Shown in pieces: positions 60,908 through 64,000 of a stretch of 64,000 bases of DNA. Origin of the DNA: WTJO01 sp965660165. GTDB taxonomy: Bacteria > Pseudomonadota > Alphaproteobacteria > Puniceispirillales > Puniceispirillaceae. The stretch is taken from NCBI GenBank assembly GCA_965660165.1, contig CBFHYU010000001.1, forward strand, positions 200,932 to 264,931, written 5' to 3'. The position numbers and the translations under genes are program-made. Position 1 is the first letter of the stretch; each line of letters starts with the position of its first letter. The notes beneath the pieces are model-generated. The model was not told the origin of the DNA, searched no databases, and worked only from the letters and a program-made list of their open reading frames with translations.

Positions 60908-63452
60908 TGATGATCCTGTCTGGTACAACAATAACCCGCTTTGGTGTATTCCCATCAAGATAACGGATAATTGTTTCATCTTGCAAGGCTGCCTCTTCAG
61001 CAAAATTTTTATCACATCCAGCAGGCAGATGAAGTTTGGCTCTCACTTTTCCATTTATCTGAACCGCAATTTCAACAGTATCTGCAACTAGCCAGCTTGG
61101 ATCGGCCTCTGGCCATGCGGCATCACAAACCAGCCCTTCAGCACAAACAGCTTCCCATATTTCCTCAGCAATGTGAGGCGAGAATGGTGATAACAAGATA
61201 GCTAGATGCCGCATCGCATAGCTCATAAGCTGTTTTGTGTGGGCATCATCTGCTTTCAAATCTGAAATAGCGCCTACCAGCACATGGAAATGAGCAACAC
61301 ATCTATTAAAGGCGAATCGTTCAATATCTGTTGTGATATCATCTATCGCTTTATGAACAGCCCGAATCAGCTGTTTGTGATGGTCTTCTGCTTCTGAGAA
61401 TGCGGCCAAATCGATATCTGCACCTGATGTATCACATTTCTGAACAAGTCTGAAAATACGCTGGATAAAGCGCCATGCGCCCTCAACACCAGATTCAGTC
61501 CATTCAAGATCACGCTCTGGCGGCGAATCTGACAGCATAAATAAACGTGCTGTATCAGCGCCGTAAGAGGCAATGATTTGTTCAGGATCAACTACATTAC
61601 GCTTTGATTTGCTCATTTTTTCGACCCTGCCCGCCTGAACAGGCGCGCCAGTCTTTTTTTCTTGCCAGTCTGAGCCAACTTTCTCAACATCCTCAGGAAA
61701 TAGCCATTGGCCATCTGCATCTTTGAAGCTTTGATGACAGACCATGCCTTGTGTCATCAACCCTGCAAAGGGTTCATCCCCCTCAAGATAGCCAACATCA
61801 GCTAGCGCGCGCATGAAAAACCGAGAATAGAGCAGATGCAGCACCGCATGTTCTACCCCGCCTATATATTGGTCAACTGGCATCCAATAGGCGGCGGCCT
61901 CTTTTGAAAACCCATCATCAGATTGTGGGTCTGTATAGCGCAGAAAATACCAAGAACTTTCAAAAAATGTATCAAATGTATCTGTTTCACGGCGTGCCTG
62001 TGCATTACAGGCAGGACAGCTTACCTCAGCCCAACTTGGATGTCTGTCAAGCGGATTACCTGATTCTGAAAAATCCACATCTTCTGGTAATGTTACAGGC
62101 AGATCAGTATCTGGAACAGGCACTACCCCGCAAGATGGACAGTGAATGATAGGAATCGGACATCCCCAATAGCGTTGGCGGGATACCCCCCAATCACGTA
62201 AGCGAAAGGTCGTTTTTGCAGTACCAATGCCGCGCGCCTCAAGCATTTTGATAGCCGCTTTCTTCCCTGCATCAATATCCAGCCCGTTCCAATCACCTGA
62301 ATTGATGAGATGTCCAGGTCCTGTATAGGCTGTATCAGTAATGTCAGAAGAGCTACCATCATTAGGCGCAATTACAGGGATCACATCAAGCTGATAGGCT
62401 GTTGCGAAATCAAGGTCGCGTTGGTCATGGGCAGGACATCCAAAAATGGCGCCTGTGCCATAATCCATTAGCACGAAATTAGCGATATATAGCTTTAGCA
62501 CCTCACCCTTCTTGACAGGATGATCAACATATAATCCGGTAAATGCCCCTTTTTTCTCTGCTTTTTCAATCGCCGCCTCAGAGGTGCCTGTTTGCGCACA
62601 TTCAGCTAGAAACTGGCCTATCTCATCATTGGTTTTACCAAGCTCTATTGCAAGTGGATGCTGAGGTGACAGCGCAACAAAGGATGCTCCATAAAGCGTA
62701 TCTGGCCGCGTAGTAAATACGTCAATATCATCATAGCCCTCTTGGGTGACTGAAAACCGAATAGTGGCGCCTTGCGATTTGCCTATCCAGTTATGTTGCA
62801 TCAGCCTTACCCTATCAGGCCATCTATCAAGTGTTTCGATAGCCTCTAGTAGCGAATCTGCATAATCTGTAATTTTCAGAAACCAGCCAAACAGTTGGCG
62901 GCGCTCTACGGGCGCACCTGAACGCCAACCTTTGCCATCAACCACCTGCTCATTGGCAAGCACGGTATGTTCTACGGGATCCCAATTCACCCAGCTTTCC
63001 TTACGATAGGCAATGCCCTTTTTCAGAAATTCAAGAAACATTTTCTGTTCATGCTGAAAATAATCAGGGGTGCATGTCGCAAGCTCTCGCGACCAATCAT
63101 ATGACAGCCCCATTGATTTCAGCTGATCCCGCATTGCGGCTATATTTTCAATTGTCCATTTGCCCGGATGAACGCCTCGTTCGATAGCCGCATTTTCTGC
63201 TGGCAGGCCAAATGCATCCCAGCCCATAGGATGTAATACATTAAAACCTTGCGCCTTTTTATATCTGGCAACCACATCACCAAGCGCATAATTTCGAACA
63301 TGCCCCATATGAATCCGTCCTGACGGATAGGGAAACATTTCCAGCACATAATATTTTGGCTTATCCGAAATATTAGATGATGCAAAGCTATTGGCATCTG
63401 CCCATTTCTTCTGCCATTTCTGTTCAAGCTCTGAGGCGTTAAATGAAACCAT
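60894..63452 (-). CDS. leuS: Leucyl-tRNA synthetase
   Basis: Class I synthetase of about 852 residues. HIGH motif equivalent FPYPSGRIHMGH near 40, editing (CP1) domain in the centre with TRPDTLYGASF, KMSKSKRN near 615, and C-terminal anticodon-binding and LeuRS-specific domains. The extended ORF begins at 63509, but the ATG at 63452 matches the family start (VSFNASELEQKWQKKW). Between the DUF3576 gene and this start is a 78-base leader with a GCCCC/GGGGC hairpin. Confidence 0.97.
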   Translation of the reverse strand: MVSFNASELEQKWQKKWADANSFASSNISDKPKYYVLEMFPYPSGRIHMGHVRNYALGDVVARYKKAQGFNVLHPMGWDAFGLPAENAAIERGVHPGKWTIENIAAMRDQLKSMGLSYDWSRELATCTPDYFQHEQKMFLEFLKKGIAYRKESWVNWDPVEHTVLANEQVVDGKGWRSGAPVERRQLFGWFLKITDYADSLLEAIETLDRWPDRVRLMQHNWIGKSQGATIRFSVTQEGYDDIDVFTTRPDTLYGASFVALSPQHPLAIELGKTNDEIGQFLAECAQTGTSEAAIEKAEKKGAFTGLYVDHPVKKGEVLKLYIANFVLMDYGTGAIFGCPAHDQRDLDFATAYQLDVIPVIAPNDGSSSDITDTAYTGPGHLINSGDWNGLDIDAGKKAAIKMLEARGIGTAKTTFRLRDWGVSRQRYWGCPIPIIHCPSCGVVPVPDTDLPVTLPEDVDFSESGNPLDRHPSWAEVSCPACNAQARRETDTFDTFFESSWYFLRYTDPQSDDGFSKEAAAYWMPVDQYIGGVEHAVLHLLYSRFFMRALADVGYLEGDEPFAGLMTQGMVCHQSFKDADGQWLFPEDVEKVGSDWQEKKTGAPVQAGRVEKMSKSKRNVVDPEQIIASYGADTARLFMLSDSPPERDLEWTESGVEGAWRFIQRIFRLVQKCDTSGADIDLAAFSEAEDHHKQLIRAVHKAIDDITTDIERFAFNRCVAHFHVLVGAISDLKADDAHTKQLMSYAMRHLAILLSPFSPHIAEEIWEAVCAEGLVCDAAWPEADPSWLVADTVEIAVQINGKVRAKLHLPAGCDKNFAEEAALQDETIIRYLDGNTPKRVIVVPDRIINVVI

Positions 63453-63486
63453 GAATTTTTCTATTATTATGAGACGATTATAATGA

Positions 63487-63520
63487 GCCCCTGTAATATT
63501 TGGGGGCATATGGGGGCAAG
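63487..63520. repeat. Direct repeats and hairpin in the leuS leader
   Basis: TGGGGGCA occurs at 63501 and again ten bases later at 63511 on the plus strand, and GCCCC at 63487-63491 can pair with GGGGC in either repeat (or both in turn). A TATAAT lies just past it on the minus strand (63477-63482). The element stands ahead of leuS and may be an operator, an alternative-fold leader, or a promoter feature. Confidence 0.35.
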
Positions 63521-63530
63521 ATAGACAGGT

Positions 63531-64000
63531 TTAATTTTCGCCGATTGTCTGACCTCTTATCTCGCGCGCACGTGTAAGAATAAGCTCTTCTAGTTGGCGC
63601 GATAACATATCATCAATGCCTGCATCAAGCCAGCCCTCTGCCTGTTTGGTCTGTTTGTTAACAACAACCCTGATACCATCAGAACGAAGCTCGCGCCCAA
63701 GCACAAATACAGATACTTTTATCCGCTCCTGCGGTGCTTCTGCCACAGAATACCATTCTGTCACGATAGTGCCGCCAAACGCATCAATATCATCAAGCGG
63801 AATTGTGGATAGAATATCTAAAGAGGCGCGCCATAATAACGCATTTATTGGCAGGCCAGCACTATTATTATTGCCGCTAAAAATTTCACCAATTTTTATC
63901 CCTTGCTCATCTTTTCCAGTTAGGATTGAGCCTGGCCCTTTTGGCTCTTGAGGGGGAGGGCCAAATGATGAACAGGCTGAAACTGCAAGCAATATAAAAA
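63531..64000 (-). CDS. DUF3576-family lipoprotein (5' end beyond window)
   Basis: At least 155 residues, the N-terminal signal region cut by the right edge. The frame to the edge reads FILLAVSAC with a lipobox-like VSAC, then a Pro/Gly linker and the DUF3576 domain (LPINALLWRASLDILSTIPLDDIDAFGGTIVTEWY and a C-terminal helix DMLSRQLEELILTRAREIR). The family is a conserved alphaproteobacterial outer-membrane-type lipoprotein of unknown role usually encoded directly before leuS, as here. A TTG at 63992 is an internal codon and not the real start. Confidence 0.85.
   Translation of the reverse strand, partial: FILLAVSACSSFGPPPQEPKGPGSILTGKDEQGIKIGEIFSGNNNSAGLPINALLWRASLDILSTIPLDDIDAFGGTIVTEWYSVAEAPQERIKVSVFVLGRELRSDGIRVVVNKQTKQAEGWLDAGIDDMLSRQLEELILTRAREIRGQTIGEN

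Noticed and set aside
1..64000. Prophage, transposon, toxin-antitoxin, secretion or defence island
   Set aside because: Every substantial gene is a core alphaproteobacterial gene or a small conserved hypothetical in a syntenic place; no integrase, transposase, flanking repeats or abrupt change of composition was seen.

Overview
The window is a compact stretch of core chromosome from an alphaproteobacterium. The evidence is gene order: hemE next to ppsR, mutS-glnD-murJ-trpS-nfuA, miaB-phoH-ybeY-corC-lnt, hisB-hisH-hisA-hisF-hisE, Tim44-FxsA-SecB, and mnmE-mnmG-rsmG-parA-parB with parS sites. GC content looks to be in the mid-40s percent by eye, intergenic gaps are short and many genes overlap. 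This fits a marine, partly streamlined lineage such as SAR116, but that placement is inference. I see no tRNA, rRNA, insertion sequence, prophage or CRISPR array.

Layout. 1-5.5 kb (minus): tsaB-rimI-miaB-phoH-ybeY-corC-lnt, covering tRNA modification, RNA quality control and the envelope; lnt is cut by the left edge. 5.7-7.8 kb: a convergent pair of secreted polysaccharide deacetylase and Bax-like glucosaminidase. 7.9-16.8 kb (minus): mutS-glnD-murJ-trpS-nfuA. 16.9-22.2 kb (plus): malic enzyme maeB, then phoR and phoB (with a near-perfect PHO box ahead of phoB), then a small lipoprotein. 22.2-24.3 kb: nth, a DUF2244 membrane protein and dapB. 24.4-30.9 kb: the heat-shock region dnaJ, dnaK, grpE and hrcA, with an unknown two-gene plus-strand unit between grpE and hrcA. 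31-33.5 kb: rph-rdgB-hemW. 33.5-39.6 kb: LpoA-like lipoprotein, rsmI, yraN, BON lipoprotein, gshB and a ComM-type ATPase. 39.7-45.4 kb (minus): Tim44-like protein, Smr, XRE regulator, then hisB-hisH-GNAT-hisA-hisF-hisE-HIT.

45.6-59.3 kb is the probable origin region. On the left, dnaQ, coaE, maf and ppsR are transcribed away from a 386-bp gap at 49615-50000. On the right, hemE, hemJ, rho, mnmE, mnmG, rsmG, parA and parB are transcribed the other way. The gap holds four DnaA-box-like sites in one orientation and a very AT-rich block, at the position where Caulobacter carries its origin. Three parS sites lie within 8 kb on the hemE side. 59.3-64 kb (minus): a DUF3576 lipoprotein, leuS, lptE and holA.

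I did not find a wholly new multi-gene system. The best leads are the predicted oriC/parS region, an uncharacterised acetyltransferase embedded in the histidine operon, the unknown zinc-ribbon gene pair inside the heat-shock region, an intrinsic-terminator-like hairpin in the grpE leader, and three convergent gene pairs whose TAG stop codons share one CTAG tetranucleotide.
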